A stretch of 7,139 nucleotides of DNA, taken from a bacterium (GTDB lineage Bacteria > Pseudomonadota > Gammaproteobacteria > Burkholderiales > Burkholderiaceae_C). The stretch covers positions 1 through 7,139 of the forward strand of contig JAVBYK010000345.1 of the NCBI GenBank assembly GCA_030824095.1, in the 5' to 3' direction. The stretch's first letter is position 1. Each line of letters begins with the position of its first letter. Positions 1-5,629 of the stretch are shown in pieces. The notes under the pieces were generated by a model that was not told where the DNA came from, did not search any database, and saw nothing but the letters and a program-made list of their open reading frames with translations. The position numbers were made by a program, and so were the translations under genes.

Positions 1-197
1 ATCTTGATGTCTTTGCCGGTGCTCTTTTTGTAGCTGGCGATGAAGGCCGTGTTGATGTCCTTGTAGAACTCGCGCGCCACGTCGTATGACACATTCAGCA
101 GTGTGGTGGTTTGTGCTGCTACAAAATTGCTAGCTGTCAGCGCAATAACGGCGAGGGCTAGGCGGGTTTTTTGTTTGAAAGTCTTAGGCGTAGTCAT
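1..197 (-). CDS. sbp: Periplasmic sulfate-binding protein of the sulfate ABC transporter (N-terminal part; runs off the window)
   Basis: Only the first 65 residues are present. They show a Sec signal peptide: a Lys/Arg-rich start (residues 5-12), a hydrophobic core (about 13-22) and a likely signal peptidase I site after V-A-A (cleavage near residue 28). The mature start, LLNVSYDVAREFYKDIN (residues 33-49), matches the characteristic opening of the Sbp/CysP family, which captures sulfate (or thiosulfate) in the periplasm for the CysTWA permease. The start codon overlaps the stop of the upstream hydrolase gene (ATGA), and a GGAG lies 8 nt before it inside that gene, so the two are probably translationally coupled. 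The permease and ATPase genes would be expected beyond the window edge, but this cannot be seen. Sbp and CysP cannot be told apart from this fragment. Confidence 0.88.
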   Translation of the reverse strand, partial: MTTPKTFKQKTRLALAVIALTASNFVAAQTTTLLNVSYDVAREFYKDINTAFIASYKKSTGKDIK

Positions 198-787
198 GGT
201 GTGGTCTCCAAAGCGGGTTGTGGATGGGTGGAGGTGGCGGCGGGTGCGACCCAGCCTTCGCCCACCAGGGATTGCAGCAGCGCCAGGCCCAGTGGCCAGG
301 CACCAAAGCCAGATTCGATGTTGATGTGCCCGGCGTTTTGCAACCGCACGAATTCGCTGCCCCAGGCGCGTGCGTAGGCACCGGCAGTGCGCACCGGGCA
401 ATAGGGATCGTTGTTGCTGGCAACGATGATGCTGCGGTAGGGCAGGGCCTGGTAGGGCACTGGCGCAAAGTCCGCCAGCACGCCGCGCCGCTCGGGGTCG
501 GCCGGCGCCACCAGCAGCGCACCCTGGATGCGCTGCGCCGCCTCGGGCGGCAGGTGCACCGTGGCCATGCAACCCAGGCTGTGGGCGGCTATCACCACCG
601 GTGCGTCGGCCTCCAGAATCTGGCGCGCCAGCGAGCCGACCCAGGCCTGGCGGCTGGGAGCGATCCAATCATCCTGCTGCGTGCGCCGAGCGCCATGCAG
701 GCTGTCGGCCCACAGGCTTTGCCAATGGCCAGGCCCGGAGTCGCGCCAGCCGGGCACGATGATGATGGTGGGTGAAACGCGTGACAT
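194..787 (-). CDS. RBBP9/YdeN-like alpha/beta serine hydrolase
   Basis: A 197-residue cytoplasmic protein, full length for the RBBP9/YdeN (DUF1234) group of small alpha/beta hydrolases. It opens with a beta strand and the family motif GWRDSGPGHWQ (residues 13-23). The nucleophile elbow is AHSLGC (Ser70), the acid is probably Asp127 in NNDPY, and the base is His154 in GHIN, so the catalytic triad is complete. No signal peptide is visible. Physiological substrates of bacterial members are largely unknown. It is the first gene of a unit that continues into the sulfate-binding protein gene (4-nt overlap), which hints at a sulfur-related role, but that is inference from position only. The ATG at 787 gives the usual family N-terminus. 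The Shine-Dalgarno before it is weak, and the predicted leader is only about 20 nt. Confidence 0.9.
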   Translation of the reverse strand: MSRVSPTIIIVPGWRDSGPGHWQSLWADSLHGARRTQQDDWIAPSRQAWVGSLARQILEADAPVVIAAHSLGCMATVHLPPEAAQRIQGALLVAPADPERRGVLADFAPVPYQALPYRSIIVASNNDPYCPVRTAGAYARAWGSEFVRLQNAGHINIESGFGAWPLGLALLQSLVGEGWVAPAATSTHPQPALETTP

Positions 788-814
788 GGTGCTTGCTGAA
801 TCGAACGAAGGGCC

Positions 815-842
815 ATTGTCAGCAGGCGCCCTTAAAACACAA
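815..842 (-). promoter_or_regulatory. Candidate sigma-70-like promoter for the hydrolase-sbp unit
   Basis: On the minus strand TTGTGT (837-842) and GACAAT (815-820) are separated by 16 nt. Transcription would start near 808, about 20 nt before the hydrolase ATG. The -35-like hexamer sits inside a 15-bp element (834-848, AGTAGTTTGTGTTTT) that recurs with one mismatch, and with the same -10 spacing, in front of metY. The hexamers themselves match the consensus poorly, as is usual for activator-dependent promoters. Confidence 0.45.
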
Positions 843-848
843 ACTACT
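834..848 (-). promoter_or_regulatory. Shared 15-bp promoter element, copy 1
   Basis: AGTAGTTTGTGTTTT on the minus strand, 47 nt upstream of the hydrolase start. Copy 2 at 6990-7004 (AGTAGTTTGAGTTTT) differs at one base and lies in the same orientation upstream of metY. Both precede sulfur-gene units, so a common regulator is plausible. CysB is the obvious betaproteobacterial candidate, but no known CysB consensus was matched. Confidence 0.4.
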
Positions 849-863
849 ATTTTTTTCTTTGTT

Positions 864-881
864 TATGTCGTTTGCGACATA
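864..881. promoter_or_regulatory. 18-bp perfect inverted repeat, candidate operator
   Basis: TATGTCG-TTTG-CGACATA has 7-bp perfect arms and a 4-nt centre. It lies just beyond the terminator of the encapsulin unit and 22 nt upstream of the candidate -35 of the hydrolase-sbp promoter, a position suited to a transcription factor. On neither strand is it followed directly by a long T-run, so it does not look like a terminator. The binding protein is not identified. Confidence 0.4.
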
Positions 882-882
882 T

Positions 883-915
883 AAAAAGCTGCAGAGGCAG
901 AACCGCTGCAGCTTT
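883..915 (-). terminator. Rho-independent terminator of the encapsulin-desulfurase unit
   Basis: A perfect 10-bp stem (AAAGCTGCAG at 906-915 as complement, CTGCAGCTTT at 885-894 as complement) closes an 11-nt loop. On the minus strand it continues into a run of five T residues, then ATAT. It starts 37 nt after the desulfurase stop, the only gene end pointing at it. The stem has a GC-rich centre with A/T flanks, the usual form of an intrinsic terminator. Confidence 0.8.
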
Positions 916-952
916 GAAGAAGATGCCTCTGTGGCGTGGTGCGCTACTCAAA

Positions 953-2917
953 TCAGTGGATGCGCTTCTGCCCGGCCAGCCGGCGCACCACCGCCACCAG
1001 GCGGTCCACCTCGTCAAAGGTGTTGTAGAACGCCAGCGACGGCCGCACCGTGGTCTCCAGCCCGAAGCGGCGCAGAATGGGCTGTGCGCAGTGGTGGCCG
1101 GTGCGCACGGCAATGCCTTCCTCGTTCAGTGCCTTGCCCACCTCCTCGGTGGTGTATCCCGCCAGCACAAAGGACATCACGCTGGCCTTGTCGGTAGCGG
1201 TCCCCACCAAACGCACACCGGGGATGGTGTTCAGTTGCTGCATGCCGTAGCACAGCAGCTCGTGCTCGTAACGCCCGATGTTTTCAATACCGATTCGGTT
1301 GACGTAGTCAATGGCCGCACCCAGACCGACGGCATCGGCGATGTTGCCGGTGCCGGCCTCAAACTTGTTGGGGATGGGCTGAAACACCGTCTTCTCGAAG
1401 GTCACGTCGGCAATCATGTTGCCGCCACCCTGCCAGGGTGGCATGTCTTCCAACACTTCGCGCTTGCCCCACAGGGCACCAATGCCGGTCGGACCGAACA
1501 CCTTGTGTCCGGAGAACACAAAGAAGTCGGCGCCGATATCCTGCACATCCACCCGCATGTGAGAAACCGATTGCGCGCCGTCCACCAACGCCTTGGCACC
1601 GGCGCGGTGGGCCATGGCCACAATCTCCTTGACCGGCACCACAGTACCCAATGCATTGGACACCTGGGTAACGGCCACGATCTTGGTGCGGTCGTTGAGC
1701 AGCCTCTGGTACTCGTCGAGCAGCACTTGGCCCGAGTCGTCCACCGGAATTACGCGCAGCCTGGCACCTTTGGCGGCAGCGAGTTGTTGCCAGGGCACGA
1801 TGTTGGCGTGGTGCTCCAGGTTGCTGACGATGATCTCGTCGCCTTCGCCCACGTGCTGGCCACCCCAGCTCTTGGCCACCAGATTGATGGCCTCGGTGGT
1901 GCCGCGCACGAAGATGACCTCATTCACATCGGGTGCGTTGATGAACTGCCGCACCTTCTCCCGTGCCCCCTCGTAGGCGTCGGTGGCACGTGCCGCCAAC
2001 TCGTGCGCGGCGCGGTGGATGTTGGAGTTCTCATGCGCATAGAAATACGCCAGCCGGTCGATCACCGACTGCGGCTTGTGCGTCGTGGCGGCATTGTCGA
2101 ACCAGACCAGCTGCCGTCCGTTGACACGCTCCTGCAGGATGGGGAAGTCCCTTCGGACCGCATTCACGTCGAACGGAGGGCGCTGTCCGGCACCGGCGAG
2201 TGGAACGGTGCCGTGGGGTGCTGGCTTTGCGGGTGTGACATAACCACTGGGTAACACCACTGCGTCCACGAAGTAGTAGCGCGGTTCGGTGGATGGCACC
2301 GTGCTGGGCGCAGCCGCTGGCGTAGAACTTGAACTGACCTGTGATGGTGGTGCCGGATCAAACCCCTGAGGTTGGGAGAATGGGGCATTGGCCAGATCAT
2401 CGCTGATGGTGGTACCACTGGCGGAGGGATGCCCATAGGTGTCACTCAGAAAGTAGAACGGCGACGCGGAATGCGTGGCGGCCTGCGACACCCCCGTGGC
2501 TTGCGCTTCGGGCACGCCCTGTACGCCGCTGCCAAAGCGCGGCGAGTAGGCGGGCGCCTGCGTCAGCACGGCATCGGGCTCGCCATTCCCCGCGACTGCA
2601 TGGGGCTGCAGAGCAGGCGCACGGTGCGCCAACGACAGCACCGGTGTGGGCGAGGCCGGGATCAGGTTGGTGCCGGGCACTTGACCTTGTGGAATGGGGG
2701 TTCCGGGCACGCCGGGGCCAAACCCTGCCGGGCTGGCCAACGGTGAGCCAGCAGGGGCAATATTGACCGGTGCCTGGAAACCTGACGGGACGGGTGCCGC
2801 CGCTGGCACACCCGATGGACCTGCCGCAAACAGCGCATTGGCCATCTGCGCAATGAGCGCAGGGTCAATGGGTGGCGCCGCACTGGGCGGCGCCGGTGTA
2901 AATCCGGACGTACTCAC
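953..2917 (-). CDS. Encapsulin cargo: SufS-like cysteine desulfurase with long disordered N-terminal targeting domain
   Basis: PLP-dependent class V aminotransferase-fold enzyme that takes sulfur from L-cysteine, giving alanine and an enzyme persulfide. The catalytic part (about 247-654) has the SufS hallmarks: FDNAATTHKP (273-282), LEHHAN (367-372), DGAQS (446-450), the PLP lysine in SGHKVFGPTG (Lys472) and the catalytic cysteine in RTGHHCAQP (Cys610). SufS proteins are usually about 410 residues. The extra ~245 residues here are rich in Pro, Ala, Ser and Gly and look disordered, with three short conserved-looking islands: LIAQMANALF (21-30), SPFYFLSDTYGHP (152-164) and EPRYYFVDAV (211-220). 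In family 2A encapsulin systems such an extension loads the desulfurase into the shell. The start codon is GTG, only 6 nt after the shell gene stop and without a clear Shine-Dalgarno, so translation probably depends on the shell gene. A terminator follows. Confidence 0.95.
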   Translation of the reverse strand: MSTSGFTPAPPSAAPPIDPALIAQMANALFAAGPSGVPAAAPVPSGFQAPVNIAPAGSPLASPAGFGPGVPGTPIPQGQVPGTNLIPASPTPVLSLAHRAPALQPHAVAGNGEPDAVLTQAPAYSPRFGSGVQGVPEAQATGVSQAATHSASPFYFLSDTYGHPSASGTTISDDLANAPFSQPQGFDPAPPSQVSSSSTPAAAPSTVPSTEPRYYFVDAVVLPSGYVTPAKPAPHGTVPLAGAGQRPPFDVNAVRRDFPILQERVNGRQLVWFDNAATTHKPQSVIDRLAYFYAHENSNIHRAAHELAARATDAYEGAREKVRQFINAPDVNEVIFVRGTTEAINLVAKSWGGQHVGEGDEIIVSNLEHHANIVPWQQLAAAKGARLRVIPVDDSGQVLLDEYQRLLNDRTKIVAVTQVSNALGTVVPVKEIVAMAHRAGAKALVDGAQSVSHMRVDVQDIGADFFVFSGHKVFGPTGIGALWGKREVLEDMPPWQGGGNMIADVTFEKTVFQPIPNKFEAGTGNIADAVGLGAAIDYVNRIGIENIGRYEHELLCYGMQQLNTIPGVRLVGTATDKASVMSFVLAGYTTEEVGKALNEEGIAVRTGHHCAQPILRRFGLETTVRPSLAFYNTFDEVDRLVAVVRRLAGQKRIH

Positions 2918-2923
2918 GGTGGT

Positions 2924-3856
2924 TTACTTGTAGGTGTCGGTGTAATCGTGGTACTTGCCCACTTCCACATCGTCCAGAACGGCCAGCGCGTCGGGCGTGA
3001 GCACGGCCAGCGAGCAGTACAGCGAGATCAGGTAGCTGGAGATCGCCTGGTCATTGATGCCCATGAAGCGCACCGAAAGGCCTGGGCTCTGTTCGCCGGG
3101 CAGGCCTGGCTGGAACAGGCCCACCACGCCCTGGCGCTTGTCGCCCACGCGCAGCAGCAGGATCTTGCTCTTGCCATCGGCCACTGGCACCTTGTTGCTG
3201 GGGATCAGCGGCACGCCGCGCCAGGTGATGAACTGCGAACCAAACAGGCTCACCGTGGGCGGGGGCGTGCCCCGGCGGGTCGCTTCGCGGCCAAACGCGG
3301 CAATGGTCACCGGATGCGCCAGGAAGAAGGCGGGCTCTTTCCAGACCTTGGTCAGCAGTTCGTCCAGGTCATCGGGTGTCGGGGCGCCAGTCAACGGGAA
3401 GATGCGTTGCTCATCGGTTACCTGTGACAGCAGGCCGTAGTCCGGGTTGTTGATCAGTTCGCTTTCCTGGTTCTCCTTGATGGTCTCAATGGTCAGGCGC
3501 AGTTGTTCCTTGATCTGGTCGTGCGGGCTGCTGTACAGGTCCGAGATGCGGGTGTGCACATCCAGAATGGTGCTGACCGCGTTCAGGTAAAACTCGCGCG
3601 GCTTGTCGTCGTAGTCCACAAACGTGCGGGGCAACTGGTTTTCGCTTTCGCGGGCGGTGCAGGTGACCTTGATGGACTCGGGGTTCTTGACCGTGTTGAG
3701 GCGGTAGATACCGGCTTCCACGGGCACCCATTGCAGCAGGTGCGTGAGCCAGCGCGGGGAGATGGTGGACAGCTGGGCCGTGGTCTTGGTGGCGTTGGCC
3801 AGTTGCCGTGCGGCGTGGTCGCCCAAGGTAGTGTGGACGGTGGGTTGCTTTGCCAT
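2924..3856 (-). CDS. srpI: Family 2A encapsulin shell protein (SrpI-like)
   Basis: A 310-residue HK97-fold shell protein that self-assembles into an icosahedral nanocompartment in the cytoplasm. It resembles cyanobacterial SrpI closely from end to end: an N-terminal arm with HAARQLANATKT (14-25) and SPRWLTHLLQWVPVEAGIY (33-51), then FVDYDDKPREFYLNAV (79-94), DVHTRISDLYSSPHDQIKEQ (99-118), GAPTPDDLDELLTKVWKEPA (157-176), the stretch VSLFGSQFITWRGVPLIPSN (202-221) and SVRFMGINDQAISSYL (261-276). Length is typical, and no cyclic-nucleotide-binding domain is inserted, which separates family 2A from 2B. The ATG has AAAGG 6 nt upstream. An 81-nt gap separates it from the XRE gene, the longest gap in the unit and a possible site of separate control. 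The desulfurase cargo follows after 6 nt. Family members are known to package such desulfurases and to accumulate elemental sulfur. That this one does so is inferred. Confidence 0.96.
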   Translation of the reverse strand: MAKQPTVHTTLGDHAARQLANATKTTAQLSTISPRWLTHLLQWVPVEAGIYRLNTVKNPESIKVTCTARESENQLPRTFVDYDDKPREFYLNAVSTILDVHTRISDLYSSPHDQIKEQLRLTIETIKENQESELINNPDYGLLSQVTDEQRIFPLTGAPTPDDLDELLTKVWKEPAFFLAHPVTIAAFGREATRRGTPPPTVSLFGSQFITWRGVPLIPSNKVPVADGKSKILLLRVGDKRQGVVGLFQPGLPGEQSPGLSVRFMGINDQAISSYLISLYCSLAVLTPDALAVLDDVEVGKYHDYTDTYK

Positions 3857-3937
3857 GGAAAACCTTTTGAGAGAAATGGAAGAGGGTGGTGAAGAGGGTT
3901 TGGTCGTCGGGCAGTATCCGCAGTGCCCAGTGCAAAC

Positions 3938-4210
3938 TCAACAGGCTATAGCCGCCAAATCGATGCCTTTGGCCGGTTGTGGAGTACGCGATTTTTCGCA
4001 GTGCTCCAGCAGGACAGCGCCGGACAGGCCATAGGCTCGCGCCAGCTTTTCGACGGTCAGGATGGAGGCCACCACCTGACCGCGCTCGATCTCGCCAACA
4101 TAGGACCGATTCAGGTCGGCGTGCTCGGCCAACTGCTCCTGGGACCAGTTGCGCGCCTCACGCAGGCGGCGCACAGTGGTGCCAAAGTTCTTCAGCAAGC
4201 AGGCGTTCAT
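3938..4210 (-). CDS. Small XRE-family (Cro/C1-type helix-turn-helix) transcriptional regulator
   Basis: A 90-residue protein that is almost entirely one Cro/C1-type DNA-binding domain (about residues 9-68). The helix-turn-helix reads SQEQLAEHADLNRSYVGEIE (23-42), followed by the expected LTVEKLARAYGLS (51-63). The last 20 residues show no known ligand-binding domain, so the signal it senses is unclear. Two cysteines (Cys4, Cys71) and a C-terminal Cys90 are present; a redox or persulfide role is possible but speculative. Its ATG overlaps the stop of the acetyltransferase gene by 4 nt (ATGA), so it is made together with the sulfur enzymes and lies immediately before the encapsulin gene. It probably regulates this unit, itself or the shell genes. 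No operator has been shown. Confidence 0.88.
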   Translation of the reverse strand: MNACLLKNFGTTVRRLREARNWSQEQLAEHADLNRSYVGEIERGQVVASILTVEKLARAYGLSGAVLLEHCEKSRTPQPAKGIDLAAIAC

Positions 4211-5127
4211 ACACTTACCGGCTCGGCGCCGCTTTCGTGGCGGGACACGGCTTGCGTGATGTGGGCACCGGGCTTCACATCGTGCGTCACCCAGACATTT
4301 CCGCCAATGGTGGCGCCTCGGCCAATGGTGACGCGCCCCAGCACCGTGGCCCCGGCATAGATCACCACGTCGTCCTCCAGAATCGGATGGCGCGGCAGCC
4401 CCTTTTGCAGATTGCCATCGGCATCGGTGGGAAAGCGTTTGGCCCCCAGCGTCACGGTTTGGTACAGGCGCACGCGCTCGCCAATGACAGCGGTCTCGCC
4501 AATCACGACACCGGTGCCGTGGTCGATGAAGAAGCCCGAACCAATGCTGGCACCGGGGTGGATGTCAATGCCGGTCTGGCCATGCGCCAGCTCGGCGACG
4601 ATGCGCGCCAGTAGCGGCAGGCCCAACTCATACAGTCGGTGGGCCAGCCGATGGTGGATCATGGCCAGGATGCCGGGGTAGCACAGCAACACTTCATCCA
4701 CGCTGCGTGCCGCCGGGTCGCCCTGGAACGCGGCCAGCACGTCGCTATCCAGCAGCGTGCGGATGGTTGGCAGCGATGCTGCGAAGGCCCGTGTGACGGC
4801 CAGCGCCCGGGTGTCGAGCACATCGTCGGATTCGTTGAGATGCCGGGCTACATAGCGCAACTCCAGGCGCACCTGGGCCAGCAGTGCATGCAGGGCCTCC
4901 TCCAGCGTGTGGCCGGTGTAGAAGTCTTCGCTTTCCTGTTGCAGATCGGGTGGCCCCAGGCGCATCGGGAACAGCGCGCCCTTGAGGCTTTCAATGATCT
5001 GGTTCAGCGCATCGCGCGAGGGCAGTTCGCGCCCACCCGGCTCAAGGGAGCGCTTTTGTGACTCGCGCCATTGCTGGCGCACGCTGCGCAAACCGGCAAC
5101 GATGCTGGCGGTGTCGAAATCAGCCAT
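4207..5127 (-). CDS. epsC: Serine O-acetyltransferase, EpsC type
   Basis: Makes O-acetyl-L-serine from serine and acetyl-CoA, the carbon acceptor for sulfide in cysteine synthesis. The 306-residue protein has a helical N-terminal domain (1-185) and a left-handed beta-helix of hexapeptide repeats from TGIDIHPGASIG (185-196) to IGGNVWV (274-280). Catalytic residues expected from CysE are visible: Asp188 in DIHPGA and His203 in DHGTGVVIGET. The ATG at 5127 (MADFDTASIV) was chosen because GGGAG lies about 10 nt upstream. Extending the frame to 5331 would overlap most of the rhodanese gene and add unlike sequence. It begins 16 nt after the rhodanese stop and ends in a 4-nt overlap with the XRE gene. 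The C-terminus ends in Val rather than the Ile used by classical CysE to dock CysK. Serine acetyltransferases are recurrent neighbours of family 2A encapsulins. Confidence 0.94.
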   Translation of the reverse strand: MADFDTASIVAGLRSVRQQWRESQKRSLEPGGRELPSRDALNQIIESLKGALFPMRLGPPDLQQESEDFYTGHTLEEALHALLAQVRLELRYVARHLNESDDVLDTRALAVTRAFAASLPTIRTLLDSDVLAAFQGDPAARSVDEVLLCYPGILAMIHHRLAHRLYELGLPLLARIVAELAHGQTGIDIHPGASIGSGFFIDHGTGVVIGETAVIGERVRLYQTVTLGAKRFPTDADGNLQKGLPRHPILEDDVVIYAGATVLGRVTIGRGATIGGNVWVTHDVKPGAHITQAVSRHESGAEPVSV

Positions 5128-5143
5128 GCTGCGGCGCTCCCAA

Positions 5144-5629
5144 TCAGTCCTGTACCCAGGGAAGGCCGCGGTGGCGCCAGCCATCAGCGCCACCGCGGTG
5201 GCGGTGTTCGTCGATCTCGCCTTCAAAGCCTTCGAGGATGTTGTAGACCTGGGTGAAACCAGCTGCGGCGGCGGCCTCGGCTGCCAGCACCGAGCGCTTG
5301 CCGCTGCGACACAGCAGCAGGATGGGTGCATGCTTGCCAGTCTTGGCTTCCAGCTCGCGCACGAAGCGTGGGTTGCGCGTCAGTGCCGTGCCGGTGGCCC
5401 AGGCCACATGCAGGCTCTCGGGCACATGGCCGACGAACTTGCGTTCCTCGGTGGTGCGCACATCTACCAGCAGGGCTTCACCGGCCGAGAACAGATCCCA
5501 GGCCAGTTGGGGGGACACGCCGCCGGCGTAGGACAGGCCGGTGGACAAGGCGACAGCGCGAACAGACTCCAACGCGGCGGGAAGAGGCTGAGTTGATGTG
5601 TTGATGGTCACAGGGCCTTCCGAATGCAT
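5144..5629 (-). CDS. Single-domain rhodanese-like sulfurtransferase
   Basis: A 161-residue protein with one rhodanese domain (about 38-135). It has the LLVDVRTTEE strand-turn (53-62) with the conserved Asp56 and Arg58, GHVPES (67-72), the active-site loop CRSGKRS (107-113) with Cys107 carrying the persulfide, and the closing VYNILEGFEG (128-137). The C-terminal tail is Arg/His-rich with RHRG twice at a 9-residue spacing (143-146 and 152-155) and ends GLPWVQD. Rhodaneses move sulfane sulfur between donors and thiol acceptors. Next to a cysteine desulfurase nanocompartment, it could pass sulfur to or from the store, but the partner is unknown. The ATG overlaps the metY stop by one base (TGATG) and has GGAGAAGG just upstream, which supports this start. 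No signal peptide is seen, so it is probably cytoplasmic. Confidence 0.92.
   Translation of the reverse strand: MHSEGPVTINTSTQPLPAALESVRAVALSTGLSYAGGVSPQLAWDLFSAGEALLVDVRTTEERKFVGHVPESLHVAWATGTALTRNPRFVRELEAKTGKHAPILLLCRSGKRSVLAAEAAAAAGFTQVYNILEGFEGEIDEHRHRGGADGWRHRGLPWVQD
5166..5203. repeat. Strong GC-rich inverted and direct repeat in the 3' end of the rhodanese gene
   Basis: CCGCGGTGGCGC (5166-5177) and GCGCCACCGCGG (5187-5198) form a perfect 12-bp inverted repeat around a 9-nt loop. The second arm is also part of a perfect 16-bp palindrome, CGCCACCGCGGTGGCG (5188-5203). The 11-mer CCGCGGTGGCG is therefore directly repeated 27 bp (nine codons) apart, matching the RHRG peptide repeat. There is no T-run, so it is not an intrinsic terminator. 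It lies 39 nt upstream of the acetyltransferase start and could affect mRNA folding there. Confidence 0.7.

Noticed and set aside
218..775. A 185-codon plus-strand frame
   Set aside because: It is antisense to the complete serine hydrolase and has no recognisable motif.
872..2254. A 460-codon plus-strand open frame
   Set aside because: It is antisense to the desulfurase, whose motifs are unmistakable. The translation has no recognisable domain and is the usual mirror frame of GC-rich coding DNA.
3486..3941. A 151-codon minus-strand frame spanning the shell gene start
   Set aside because: It overlaps the encapsulin N-terminus in a different frame and has a low-complexity His/Pro/Arg translation, so it is a shadow.
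5166..5198. The 12-bp GC-rich hairpin as an intrinsic terminator
   Set aside because: There is no T-run after it on either strand, it lies inside the rhodanese coding sequence, and the next gene starts within 40 nt.
5128..5331. N-terminal extension of the serine acetyltransferase to an ATG at 5331
   Set aside because: The extra 68 residues overlap the rhodanese coding region in another frame and do not look like acetyltransferase. The ATG at 5127 has its own ribosome binding site and gives a normal length.
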